Assembly: GCA_004151065.3 (NCBI GenBank)
Contig: NWUY0304582131.1
Span: forward strand, 1-24,489
DNA length: 24,489 nucleotides
Reading direction: 5' to 3'
Source of the DNA: Larix sibirica
Lineage: Eukaryota; Streptophyta; Pinopsida; Pinales; Pinaceae
The notes under the pieces are model-generated. The model was given only the letters and a program-made list of their open reading frames with translations. It did not search any database and was not told where the DNA came from. Below are positions 1-9,878 of the stretch, piece by piece. The translations under genes and the position numbers were made by a program. Every line of letters begins with the position of its first letter. Within the stretch, counting starts at the first letter, position 1.

Positions 1-429
1 AATTTTATATCATTGAAACAAAATTACATTCTGTAGATGCAAAATGAAGTGCATTACGGATAATCTCGTAACCAAGACGAGGGACTGTCCCATAAGCTAA
101 ATCTTATACAAAAACATAAAACCGACTGTATGCAGAGTTTGCTCCCCGAGCAAAAAGTGATCAGTGAGATGTCCAAAACAGAATAATAATCAGACTACAA
201 GTTCAGCTCCCCGAGCTTCAAGTGATATATGCCAATGAAACAATATAAGAAGATCAGTGCAAACCATAACGGTTCCAGAAAGGCAAAAAATAACAGTAAG
301 GTATATATAGACCGCTGTAAAGATGCAATTCCCTGCAGCCTCCAAGAAAAATTATTAATATTAATAATTAATATTGCTTAATGACATTAGCTTTTATTAT
401 GTTGTATATTTTTTTATATAACATTTTCT
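1..429. other. AT-rich stretch with a weak 65 bp repeat
   Basis: No gene is visible. The motif GCTCCCCGAGC occurs at 141-151 and again at 206-216, each followed by a similar AAGTGAT block, which suggests an old 65 bp tandem duplication. A short ATTAATATTAATAATTAATATT-type low-complexity run lies near 352-375. The stretch may belong to the internal part of the minus-strand retroelement whose LTR starts at 1224, but nothing here proves that. Confidence 0.35.
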
Positions 430-1206
430 TCATCGTTCTTGACATCTTCAGTCCTTGGGGGTTTTGCATACAAACTGCTCACATTCTCCAATGCAGACTG
501 CTACATTTTCAGATTCCCATATTTTCTTGACCTTCAGAATCCAAATGTACAAGCTTCCTCCTTGAATTTCTTTCGAAAGCATCCAATCTCCCTTTTAAGA
601 AATCTATCCAATATTTCTCTAGTCTTTTATCCTCCACCGTATTCTTTTTCCGAGGTATTCTTGCTAGGATTTCGACCATTTCTATCAATTCTCCTATTCT
701 GGTAATTCATCATCTCTTGAGGTTCCGTTCTTACCCATTATTGCCATCAAACTGCAAAATTATTATTATTATTATTTTCTTCTCTACAAATTGCCACTTG
801 TAGACTTCTACCATTTTCCAATCTTCTCCACAATCATTCTTGATTTTCATAATTCTTCCATTCTATTGGTTTTGTAGTTCCCTTGTCTCCTCACACCTAT
901 CCAGGTCGTTCCTCTTTGTGGTTATCTCTTCACATGCTCACCTTGTAGTCTTAAATCCATACTACTAATTACAAAGCGCCTTACCAATGATATCTCCCAC
1001 GAGCTCCCCTTCCAACAATCATACTTGTAGAAACAACCTTCACTCAGGTCTCATACAACCACAATCTCTACAAGGAATAATTTCTCAAGGAACCAATTCA
1101 ACAAGAGCTAAATAACTCTTTGATAACTCTATAATTCTTCTCTACCCAGAACTGAACCTCTGTTCTACAATTTTTTTTCAGTCTTCGTAACCCAGAGCTG
1201 AAAATA
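430..1206 (-). mobile_element. Decayed internal (leader/gag-like) region of an LTR retrotransposon
   Basis: This lies on the internal side of the primer-binding site, so on the minus strand it would hold the leader and the start of gag. Read on the minus strand it is purine-rich, with Lys/Glu-rich pieces starting from an ATG whose complement is at 736-738, but stops break every frame and no gag, protease or reverse transcriptase motif survives. The 88-codon plus-strand ORF at 439-705 is Phe/Ser/Leu-rich and looks like the antisense shadow of this purine-rich tract. An internal region is expected here from the order LTR, primer site, leader; that it is gag-like is inference from composition only. 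The 3' LTR, if it exists, is outside the window. Confidence 0.3.
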
Positions 1207-1218
1207 GCTCTAATACCA
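1207..1218 (-). other. Primer-binding site, initiator-Met tRNA type
   Basis: The minus strand reads TGGTATTAGAGC here. This differs at one base from TGGTATCAGAGC, the usual plant LTR-retrotransposon primer-binding site complementary to the 3' end of initiator methionine tRNA. It sits five bases from a candidate LTR end (TGTAG on the plus strand at 1224, i.e. CTACA on the minus strand), the normal geometry. This is the anchor for calling a minus-strand LTR element. Confidence 0.55.
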
Positions 1219-1223
1219 CTTGC

Positions 1224-2016
1224 TGTAGTCATGTAGCCTACAAATTTCTTCAATAGGGCTTACAGGTTTCCACTGGACACCAGGTGTACAGTTGTGACCC
1301 TTTCTTAATTAAAAAACAAAGAACAAAATTTCAGTGTTGCAATAGAATCACTAAATTTGAACCAACAGAAATTTCAGAGCAGCAGTGTAATACTTTCTTT
1401 AATTAAATTTATCAGCCCACATACAATTGCAAATAGAAAATAACAGTTTTTTGTACGTTGCTTACAATAGAAATTAATTACCAATTTGAATTTGAACTTC
1501 TACAATGATCTAAAATGACACCCTTTGTCTTTTGTTGAACCGAGTTGAGATGGGCAGAACTACATCCCCAACTACAGAGCCAACAATGCCTTTCCCTGTT
1601 GCCTTCAAACTGCTCCAAAAATGCACTGTTCTCCTTCAAAATTCCCCTTTTTATTATTTCTTGCGTGTATCTTCATTTTCCCATGGGGAGGTGGATGGTT
1701 GCAACCATTCCTCTTCCAAACAATTCCACCAATGAATCTTGTCCAACTCATTTGTTCAGCCTTGATTATGCCACCTCACTCCACATGCAGATATGATCTG
1801 ATAAAAAAACTGCGTATTATGTAATCGTGAACTGTAATCTACAGGATTTCCGCAGCCGAATAGACTTTCTGCAACCGAACATAATTTTTGCAGTCAAACA
1901 GACTTTCCGCAGTCGCTATAGACTTTCTGGAACCGAAACTTTCTGCCACCGCTGCAGAATTTCCGTAGCCGGACGGATTTGCAATAGGTTTCCGCAACCA
2001 TTTATTTCCTCCTACA
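1224..2016 (-). mobile_element. Putative retrotransposon LTR (5' LTR of a minus-strand element)
   Basis: The block starts TGTAG at 1224 and ends CTACA at 2016, a five-base terminal inverted repeat with the TG...CA ends typical of LTRs, and is about 793 bp long, a usual LTR size. It directly abuts the primer-binding site at 1207-1218. Inside are AT-rich segments and, near its outer end, a 19-20 bp minisatellite. Only one LTR is in the window, so the boundaries cannot be confirmed by comparing two copies, and no target-site duplication can be tested. The superfamily (copia or gypsy) cannot be decided because no polymerase domain is present. The outer end at 2016 is less certain than the inner end. 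Confidence 0.45.
1847..2000. repeat. Degenerate 19-20 bp minisatellite inside the LTR
   Basis: Eight copies of a unit resembling TTTCYGCARCCGAAYAGA begin at 1847, 1866, 1885, 1904, 1924, 1940, 1960 and 1989. Spacing is 19, 19, 19, 20, 16, 20 and 29 bases. Tandem arrays inside the U3 part of plant LTRs are a known place for promoter or enhancer repeats; that role here is inference. Confidence 0.6.
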
Positions 2017-2150
2017 ACTATTAACCAAACTAAATCTTTTTGATGTGATGTTGATTTCCCAAACCGAAGGATGCTCCTGCATCAGAGAACTATGAATTGT
2101 ATTGATGACCAGTGTTGGGGTGGAGATTGTCAATTTGCTCAAAGTTTGTG

Positions 2151-2271
2151 TTTGAATATCTATAGTGCTCTTTCGACGAAGTCTGTTTGAACTCGGTGGG
2201 AGTTTATTGAAGTTCTGCTTTTGAATTTTTATAGTGCTCATTTGACGTCAACTGTTCAAACCTTGTGGGAG
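2151..2271. repeat. 69 bp diverged tandem duplication
   Basis: The landmarks TTTGAAT (2151 and 2220), TATAGTGCTC (2161 and 2230) and GTGGGAG (2196 and 2265) recur at a constant 69-base offset with substitutions between them. It overlaps the start of a 106-codon plus-strand ORF (2221-2541), which I could not link to any family and do not call as a gene. Confidence 0.6.
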
Positions 2272-2634
2272 GTAAGCTTTCAAACTGGCTTGATAGAAGA
2301 GGGTAATTGTTGTAAAGGTCTAGGATATACCAAAATTGATAAATCAGATCTATATATTGTCTCTAAAGTCCTAGTGGCTGTAGACCTAGTCTTTCTGAAT
2401 AATAGGACACCTAGGTATCTTCTTGCAAGTTTTGTCATTCTTAGAATCATTTCAGTTTTGGTTGGAGTCTTGGGGAATGATTATAGTCAGGTGGCAACAA
2501 ATTCTCTAGTGAAACTGTTTTGGGTATTTTTGGTTATCTAGTGTTGCATCAAAAGTAGAATGGAACAAGATTCAAAAAACAAAGATCTCATTGAGAGAAG
2601 GGAGGGGATACCTTAGGAGGACCCGAAATGCACT

Positions 2635-2903
2635 ATGGACAATGAAAGACATAAGTTTTCTAATTGGAAGAAATACTGGGAGGCTAAATATGCTTGGAAT
2701 CAATTCATTATCTATACAAACTCATGATCTCCTTGTATCCCACATGAAATATATGGAGTGTAGTGCTAATGGATGAAATTGAAATAGATTTTTGGAAAGG
2801 GAAATATGAAGCTCAGGAGAAAACAATCACTATGTTGCAGGATACTATTCAATACTTAGCAAAGGATCAAAATTCCAGTTTTGTAATGGACAAGAACTTC
2901 TAA
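2635..2903 (+). pseudogene. Decayed short coding remnant, unknown family
   Basis: Two adjacent reading frames look protein-like although the surrounding sequence does not. The first (2635 onwards, 30 codons to a TGA) is hydrophilic and aromatic, with a WKKYWEAKYAWNQF-type segment. The second (2769-2903, 44 codons to a TAA) has Glu/Lys/Gln spacing suggesting a short amphipathic coiled coil (KYEAQEKTITMLQDTIQYL). The two ATGs are 134 bases apart, so they are out of frame, as after an indel. No promoter, splice site or known domain is apparent. It could be an exon piece of a nuclear gene, a retroelement gag remnant, or chance. I do not recognise the family. Confidence 0.22.
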
Positions 2904-3177
2904 GACTTGGTTGTCTCTACAGGTACATATGAGAATGTAAAGACTGGGGGTGGGGAAACCTCTTCTCACCATTCTTCTCACAAAGAATAACATAAGCAAG
3001 ATGTTCCAAGCACTCAAGGATAAATTTCAGTTTATTGATTTTCTATGCAATATAAATGTCTTTATATTTAGGACAGTTTAATTGAATCTATACTATTTGA
3101 AATTATAGAATTAGTTGGATCATAGATTATTGTACCTATTTTACTTTATGCATTTTGTATATAGCTCTGAACTATAA

Positions 3178-3229
3178 GACCTACATCCATTTTAGAAGGA
3201 GCCTGACCTACATCCATTTTAGAAGGAGC
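3178..3229. repeat. 27 bp perfect tandem pair
   Basis: A 25-base block beginning GACCTACATCCATTTTAGAA occurs at 3178-3202 and again, identical, at 3205-3229, with a two-base spacer (27-base period). Identity of the copies implies a recent duplication. It makes the small ORFs over this stretch repeat a nine-residue block, so those ORFs are artefacts of the repeat. Confidence 0.85.
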
Positions 3230-3670
3230 ATGATTGTAACTACATGTTGTCCGGTTCAACCGAAACCTTTTTTTTATAACACAAAAAGTAATTATTTCTG
3301 TGAGGAAAAGAGGAGAGAGAGAAATGAATGGTTCGATTACTAAAATTATTTGCATATGGTTCCATGTTTTCATAAAAATAACTAGAACTTCTATTCTCAC
3401 AAATCATGCCCACTTTTATGTCATGTAATGTGGTAGATATTTCTAAAATATGGTTTTTTAAAGTCAAGTCCACATTCATTTCTAATAATCAAATAGTGTA
3501 ATGTTTATGATATATATGAAAATATTATAGTTTAATTTAATTTTTATTACTAAAATTATTTGCATATAATTTCATATAGTTTTTTTTTCCTTGAAAAAAA
3601 ATCACAATCTTTTATTTTCATAAGAGCTTACATTCTTCACCATCATCACAAAATCTGCTTTCATGATTTT

Positions 3671-4389
3671 ACATTCACCATTCTAATTTGTTATTTTGCT
3701 ACTCCAGGCATTAGAGCTCATCAGAGAGGTTTACAAAAACAGAGTGTAGAATTTAGTTTCTCCTGAAAACATTACTAATGTTTTAGCATTACATATAATA
3801 AAAAAAAGCCTTTGAGCAGGCAGGCTTCATTGACAAAAGTTATCCCTGTAGCTTTTCCCACTCCTGACCTCTCTGTCTGAAGACAAATACTGCTTCACTC
3901 ATGAACTGGACGCGTTCTATTCAAAATATGTTGTAACATGTGAAGACAACATTTAAAAGCCTGTATTGCTCTTAAGTATTAAAATTAACCAAAATCATAA
4001 ACCCCTGTATTGCATTGAAATACCGTGCATCACATTATTTACATTCACCATCTATTTTGCCACTCCAGGCATTACAAAATTTTAGCATTACAAAAAAATA
4101 TTTGAGCCGACTTCATTGAAAAACCAAAACTATTTCAAGCTGGAAGTTCTGCCTGTAATTACAAACATCCATAAAAGATCCTTTTCCCACTCCCGTCCTC
4201 TCTGTCTGAAGACATCATGCTTCATTCAGGTATGGAAGAGTTCTTCAATATATGCTAACAGTAGCATTACCTCATCCAAGAAGTTCAAAATTGTCCTCCT
4301 AACTGAAGACAACGCTTAAAAGCTTATGTTATTCTTAAACAATAATGAAATAACATCAGAAGCATAAAACCTTGTATTGCCCTGAAATT
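3671..4389. repeat. Diverged 350 bp direct duplication (3671-4021 and 4041-4389)
   Basis: Two adjacent copies about 370 bases apart align along their length. Both open with ACATTCACCA, then TATTTTGCnACTCCAGGCATT, then a TTAGCATTAC block. Both contain TTTTCCCACTC followed by CTCTCTGTCTGAAGACA (about 3853 and about 4182), then an AAAAGC/ATTCTTAA block, and both close with TGTATTGC...TGAAAT. Substitutions and indels are frequent, so the duplication is old. No coding frame is shared by both copies. Copy two runs directly into the 48 bp minisatellite. Confidence 0.7.
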
Positions 4390-4531
4390 GCCCCGCTTGG
4401 CTTTGTGAAAGTTGTAGCTTAATAATTCCCTGAAATTGCCCCGCTTGGCTCTGTGAAAGTTGTAGCTTAATAATTCCCTGAAATTGTGAAATTTCCTCGC
4501 TGGGCTCTGTGAAAGCTGTAGCATAATAATT
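4381..4531. repeat. 48 bp minisatellite, three copies
   Basis: Units starting CCTGAAATTG begin at 4381, 4429 and 4477. The first two are nearly identical; the third carries about nine extra bases and more substitutions. Because 48 is a multiple of three, the minus strand stays open across it and gives a repeated GQFQGIIKLQLSQSQA peptide in a 72-codon ORF (4316-4534). I read that ORF as a consequence of the repeat, not as a gene. Confidence 0.85.
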
Positions 4532-4713
4532 CAAGGAGGTTCGAATGTTGGAGGGTGAAAAAAACTTGTCGAGACACCGTTTAGTTCTTCAGAGATAAAC
4601 CAATCTCCCTTCTTCATTTCGAGTCCCATCTTTGATCGGAGGTCTGCTTCTTTCTTTCGTTTTCTGGAATAGTTTCATAGAGTTAAACAAGTAGAAACTA
4701 CATTACTCACTAC

Positions 4714-5000
4714 CTTTTTTTTTCACAAGAAAAGACTATACTTATATTAAAAGTATAAAAGTGCTTACAACCAGATAGATACCCAAAAGAGACACCCGTC
4801 AAAAGATAGCAATGGAGCCGAGACATAACCAAAGCTCGCAAACCATACAAACCAAAGCCAAAAGGACAATACACGGATATACCAATCCCCCATAAGAACC
4901 AAGGACCAACCAAAAAACAGAAAGGATGAGACCAAGAGAATACCAACCTAGCCAAGATAGGCCAACAAAACGGAAGTCATAAAAAAAATAGAGCAGATAC
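4714..5000 (-). mobile_element. Possible LINE 3' end with poly(A) tract
   Basis: The plus strand has a ten-base T run at 4714-4723 followed by an AT-rich, TATATTAAAAGTATAAAAG-containing segment. On the minus strand this reads as a GT-rich 3' untranslated region with a TTTTAATATAAG block ending in a run of A, the usual form of plant LINE tails. An 81-codon minus-strand ORF (4710-4955) is Trp/Phe/Leu-rich and runs through into the A tract, which fits a decayed C-terminal end plus 3' untranslated region. No reverse transcriptase or endonuclease motif is in the window, so the call rests on tail structure alone. Confidence 0.3.
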
Positions 5001-5067
5001 TATGTAACAAAAATGTTCCAAAATCCCAGAGTAGAATTCAGAGAAAGCCCTCCAGAATCTCATAAAG

Positions 5068-5087
5068 GGTAAAAAGTATTTTTTACC
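5068..5087. repeat. Perfect 8 bp hairpin at the composition boundary
   Basis: GGTAAAAA (5068-5075), a four-base loop GTAT and TTTTTACC (5080-5087) form a perfect inverted repeat. A further GTAAAAAGTG copy follows at about 5090. The hairpin lies where the AT-rich left part gives way to GC-richer sequence, so it may mark a recombination or insertion point; that is inference. Confidence 0.75.
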
Positions 5088-5169
5088 TCGTAAAAAGTGC
5101 TGGAGAAGGAATGGAATAGGCTTGACCAACACAATAAAGAGGATTGGGATCTGAGGAGTATTGCTCTGA

Positions 5170-5590
5170 TCCAGCTTATCCTATAAATGGTGGGAACGTA
5201 GCTGAGGCGGCGGGCACTAAGATCAATAGACGGCGGGCACGATTCGGCTGAGCTCGGTTCCGCTAGGTCTAGGCCCTGTTGCAACTGATAAATGAGTCGT
5301 TCGCTTATTCTGCCTGGAAAACCCCGGTCGAACCGGCGGTATTCACTAAAGATACTCAGGGCAAAAAAAGATAGGCTTTGCGATCCCTGACAAAGGCATA
5401 AACATATGCTCTCAATGGAGTTTTACTGATTACGGACTGTATAGGCCCCTGTTGTCACACCGGGAACCTGCCAGAACACATGGGCAACTCAGTGTCTCAT
5501 TCGCCTTCACGTACGGTTGGGGGTTTAATGCACCAAAATATTCATCATTGGGCTTCCTCAAATCAACTAATAACATGAGTAGATGGTTTT
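5170..5590 (+). other. Group II intron-like 3' portion (domain V/VI-like), possibly a relic
   Basis: CACGTACGGTT at about 5511-5521 matches the 3' strand of plant organelle group II domain V. Immediately downstream, GGTTT...GCACCAA can pair with TTGGGC...AAATC to make a domain VI-like helix with an 11-base loop, followed by an A-rich AACTAATAAC end. Upstream are short GC-rich self-complementary pieces (for example CCGGT...ACCGG near 5328-5340) that would suit earlier intron domains. The 5' strand of domain V is poor: the expected AGC triad region reads CAACT, with mismatches. No downstream exon is recognised. It could be a diverged trans-spliced intron half, a relic, or chance resemblance. 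Confidence 0.38.
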
Positions 5591-5725
5591 ATGGATGAGG
5601 TTCCGTAGAAGGTATGTCATGAGCTCTATAACGTATGCCTATGTATCTTGAACTGGCTTTGCTATTTACTCTGCTGCTAGGGGCTCTGCAACGGCAACTT
5701 ACACCTGCGACTGATTATGACCTAA

Positions 5726-6127
5726 AAACCAACTACCTGTACCGCTGCTCCTTCCTCCGCTGTTAGCAATGCTGGTGGTGTTGGTACTGCTGCTAGCTTT
5801 GATGCTGCTGGTACTGTATAAGCTTATGCTGGTGGTGGTTCTAAGTAAACAGGTGCTTTCGCTGGATCAACTACTGAATCAACGTAAGCTACAGGTACTA
5901 ATGCTTCTTTGATTGGTTCAACAGAATATACTGGTATAAAATCTGCTTCTTCAACGACAGCTTCATTGACTGGATCTACTGATACACCTACTTCCTTTGC
6001 TTATAGAACTACTGATGCTCCTGCCCATGCTACTGTATATGCTTATGAGTATTAACCTGGTAGAGATGCTGGACAAGGTAGTGCTACTGAAGCTGCTCCT
6101 GCTTGCACTGATGCTTCTGGTAGGTAA
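5726..6127 (+). pseudogene. Decayed Gly/Ser/Thr/Ala-rich low-complexity reading frame (array A)
   Basis: One plus-strand frame reads as low-complexity peptide for about 134 codons, mostly GCT, GGT, ACT, TCT, GAT and TAT. Recurrent motifs are AGSTTEST, IGSTEYTG and TGSTDTPT, spaced 19 to 29 residues. In-frame TAA codons sit at 5819, 5846, 5885, 6053 and 6125; 5888-6052 is uninterrupted (55 codons). There is no start codon, signal peptide or known domain. The strong NNT third-position bias and one-frame continuity look coding-like, but an array of degenerate trinucleotide repeats would give the same. It shares the Gly-Ser-Thr motif with the blocks at 7.0-8.1, 11.3-12.7 and 23.2-23.6 kb, which lie on the opposite strand. 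Function unknown. Confidence 0.35.
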
Positions 6128-6984
6128 AGTAATTAACCTTTTGCTAGCAAATTGAAATATGCAAAAAGTCCAAGAGAGGGAGGGCATGCCGACCAGGAAC
6201 AAGCAATAGGGATACATGCACACAACGGGGTACATACCTAACACAGGAGAGGACCTACCTGCGATGACATACCTAACAATGCGAGAGACATACATAAATT
6301 GCATGGGCAATAGGAAGGGCGTTTTTCAAAAGGCAACAAAGGGAAGAAGGCATGCACTAGCTTAGGTTTTCTTTTAGCTTGGTTGGGATATGTGATTGTG
6401 GATTCAAAACAATATCCCGCGTCAATATACTGATTGATTGGTAGAGAGAGTTTCAATTATTTGGTTTAGTTCAATGGGTCAAAACACCAATGCTTATAAT
6501 AGGTGAGTTCATTGCGTTATGTCAGCAGTGTTGTATTATCAACCAAATAACTGCATTCCTACAAGCACAATTTGCAAGGCCGGACGTAGCAGCTTCGTAC
6601 TACGCGTTCACGTAATTGACTGTCATCCAACATTTAAGTGTATACGGGCTTGTTTGGCCACACAGCAGCCCCAACCACCCAGTGTTTGTAGGTGGCTCAG
6701 GGTTCTATTTTTCAAGTTTTTTATGTTATGTAAGTGCTCTATACCTCAATAGTAAGGCCCGCACACAACGTAACATTGCCATACCTAAAGATTCATAGCC
6801 CGCATACGTCGTCAACGTATATAGACCAGTTTATCGAGGGTGGTCTATGTGCCGAGACTACTTCACACGTCACTGACCACGACTGGTTGTTATTCGTACC
6901 GCGGGGTCTACCCGGATAGCTAGATGGTTTATTGGTCAGCAGAGCCATGCAATTCGTAAACGACTTATGATATGTGTACTACTT
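6128..6984. other. No gene recognised
   Basis: Short ORFs of 60-77 codons overlap on both strands without coding character. A 115-codon minus-strand ORF (5963-6310) is the antisense shadow of array A and the sequence after it. A weak repeat of ACATACCTAACA occurs near 6230-6275. No RNA gene or promoter could be supported. Confidence 0.3.
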
Positions 6985-8090
6985 CTACTTAGCTTTTGAA
7001 TGGGCCTTCGTAGCCTTACGAGTATACGTACTAGTATTTGTATAATTGCGAGTTGATGGGCTAGGTCGGATACTTGTTAGACGCATCTGCCGGATAACGA
7101 TAAGAGTTATAGGTACTGTCACTGGTAAAGCGGAGAGGTATGGTTCAGATAGGTATAATTCTTCGCCTTCGATGGAAACAAAATAGTAGTAGTTTACGTA
7201 GTAGTGCCATTCGTTGACCAATGTACCCTCCACCGGTTTACAAGACGTTGACACAGTTGCCGGTTACGCATCTGAAGTTTAATACGCATGTGCCACATTT
7301 GCTCCATCAGCATTTCATTCTGACAGTGAGCCTTTTGGCGCATCAGTTGGACCAGCTGTTTCACCAATAGTGGATTAACCAGTTGACTACCCAGTTTTAC
7401 TAGACGTTAACGTTTACTCGAACGACTACCATGAGCGGGGTAAGACTCACAACCAGCAGATGTGGCTCTAGTTAATAATTCTTCATATCCGGGCTATGCC
7501 ACCAATCACAATAAAAGTAACAGGTCCATTCGGGCTACCAACTCACAACAATTAATGTTTCTGGCTGGCTATCACACGATATAGAAGCAAAACCAGCAGG
7601 TACGTCGTCGCCAGCAGCTATTGTGGACTGTGGACACGCCTTGTAACTTATCGAATCGAGAACAACGCACTCGAGCCATTACTTCTGCTTTATTTGTATT
7701 ACGATAGACATGCGGGTTTACCTTTTTTGACCCAGTTCGAGATCGACATAGCTCCCATTGTGTACTATCTAGTAGTGCAAGGTCGAGAGCGTGTACCAGT
7801 TTACCTACCGTTGAATCAACAGTGGTGGCTGACCAATAAAAAGAGTTGCTATGCCGGGTAAACAACCACCGGTGTTGATTTAACCTGCCAGCAGCAACGC
7901 CACTACTACGCTATATAGTTTTGAAAGGCTCAGAATAGCACTTCCAATAAAGAATTATGTTGACCAGTTGAAGAACCAGTCTGGTGGCTCTACAATGTAT
8001 GCCGAGCAGCAAGACCAGCAGTGGCAGTGGGGTCTTCTAAATAAAACTCCATATTACCAGTTGGGCTCTACTAAGTATCATCAGCATCGC
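6985..8090 (-). pseudogene. Decayed low-complexity reading frames related to array A (array B)
   Basis: On the minus strand this block repeats the vocabulary of the other arrays. Around 7260-7400 the frame reads STG-stop-STIGETAGPTDAP and continues through NADGANVAHAY to SE-stop and AY-stop contexts (TGAAATGCT, TAAACT) identical to those breaking the 11.3-12.7 kb block. It runs into an open 89-codon frame (6985-7254) rich in Tyr, Ser and Thr. A second open frame of 97 codons lies at 7572-7865, with the dipeptides STV and DST near its start. Near 7970-8030 a TGSSTGQ piece appears. Frame slips separate the pieces. No known domain, start signal or membrane segment is apparent. Function unknown; coding origin is inference. 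Confidence 0.3.
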
Positions 8091-9870
8091 TCGTCTACAA
8101 ATAATAATTAGTCTCGGAAGGTTAGTGTATAGCTCATCAGAAAAGTATTGGCAGGCATGAAGCTCAGTCAAAGGCAAAACGTAAGTTGGCTACGAAGCAG
8201 AACTACTCAAACTTGAACTTCAACGGCAGCTAATGGGTTGAAGCGTATTGTATTAACACAAATTACAATTAGAACCAAACCAGAACAACCACTGGCTTAA
8301 CGCGGCTACCTCACACTGGCTGACTAATGACCAAAGAGAAATTAATTAACAGACTGTGCTGCTACCAGCAGAAGCTGTGCAACAAACAGTTTGTAAAGGT
8401 TTAGAAGATAACTCACTCAATCAATCTGACGAGTCAGAATAAGTAGTATGGCTACTATCGCTCTCGTACTGGTTGCTATACAACTCACTGTGGCAAAGTC
8501 GTTACATTGAATCTCCGATGGTGCACTGAGGCTTCTTCTTCAAAAGTGGGGCCACATAGTTAATTTCTTTTTAGAATTTATATGGTTCAGTTGCCAATCC
8601 AAAAGGTTACGTACGCTTGCAATTCGAAGAGGCTCGCTTGCCAAAAAATGTGGTAGCTGCTTCTTCAAATGGGAAGCTTATCAGTCTTACTTCAGGCTAC
8701 AGTTTATTATCTACGAAGTGGTTTGAGTGGCACGCTAGCGGTGCTTTTATTGCGATGTGGGGATTGCTCCGTAGTAGACACCGACACACAGCCTAACAAC
8801 AATTGTAAGTAGTAAGCTGCTTAGTCTCATACCCATTTGTTTACCAATCGTACCTATTGTTGACCTTTTACCCAGTGCTGCAATATATTGACACCTGCAG
8901 ATCAGAAGCAGTTGCATTGATCGGGGAAAACTCAGACTCCAGAGCATACGCTGGACAATCCAGATAATAAGGTTAAGCATCCGGACAACTAAAACGATTA
9001 GAGCTCTCGACGACCCCGAGCCTTCGATGCCCTAGTGTGTACCTCTTTGTGATGCCAGGTAGAGTACCCGGAGCATAATCTGGATTTTCAATCTTATCTG
9101 AATACGGATCTGACCACCTATGGCTATCTGAATACCTAATAGACCTCTTGTTGGCCAATAAGCAGCAACTCTAAATTGAACTACACTCTTGCCTGCAAAT
9201 CGGAATTGCATTGATTGAAAGAACGGGATGCCATTGGAGTTTACCTTTGGCTTCAGAATAGCAACTACTCGTTTACAGCATGTATATGCCTTTGGCTACA
9301 CTCTAAACGCTGGCCATTGTAGTTTTTATACTCCGAAGAAGGATGCTGAGCTGCATTCAATCAATAGCATTCCAAAGACCCCCCACCAATTAGCAAGTTT
9401 AATGGATTGAGAGTAACCCCGATGGTGGGCAATCCGCTTATGGAAAAAGCTCTTTAATTAGGTGGGTTACGAGGATGGCTTGCTGACCATGGAGTGGCTA
9501 GTTCTTTGTATGATATATCCTCCTGGGATAAGGGAGAGCCCGCAAGGTTGTTTGGAGAAGGATTCTAGATTTATTATATTAAGAGCCTTCTATTTTAAAG
9601 ATATTATACAATGTTGAAGCTAGCTGTTGGAGATGATGGGAACTAGCTGCTGGATAAGTTGGAGATGTACAAAGTAGTAATGGTCTTTCTTATTTATGAT
9701 GCTACGTTCGAGTAAGTTTCTTCACTTACTCAATCCCAGAAGACATGTTTATAAGAACGCTTTCAAATGGTGCACGATGATATATAAGTAAAATAACTGC
9801 TAGGTTAGAGTGTGGGAAGTGGCCTAAGGAAACTGAAATGCAGGAACTCATCCATTTAGTTGCAGCACGT
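8091..9870. other. Repeat-rich sequence, no gene recognised
   Basis: One plus-strand frame from about 8160 to 8760 has fewer stops than expected and is Lys/Asn/Thr-rich, but it matches nothing I know. A minus-strand ORF at 8973-9158 (61 codons) contains the small repeat TATCTGAATAC (about 9094 and 9124). The remainder holds only scattered ORFs of 60-77 codons without coding character. No RNA gene was found. Confidence 0.3.
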
Positions 9871-9878
9871 AGGTAAGA

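Noticed and set aside
2221-2541. 106-codon plus-strand ORF
   Set aside because: It starts inside a diverged 69 bp duplication, has no recognisable domain, and its hydrophobic end is what AT-rich DNA gives by chance.
4316-4534. Minus-strand ORF with repeated GQFQGIIKLQLSQ blocks
   Set aside because: Explained by the three-copy 48 bp minisatellite; the overlapping ORF in the next frame is repeated too.
5570-5640. Possible exon after the group II-like 3' end
   Set aside because: All three frames meet a stop within a few codons to about 15 codons and none resembles the known plant mitochondrial exons I considered (nad1, nad2, nad4, nad5, nad7, cox2).
5963-6310. 115-codon minus-strand ORF, Ser/Arg/Ile-rich
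   Set aside because: It is the antisense reading of the end of array A; its Ser-rich run comes from the GCT/ACT/TCT words on the other strand.
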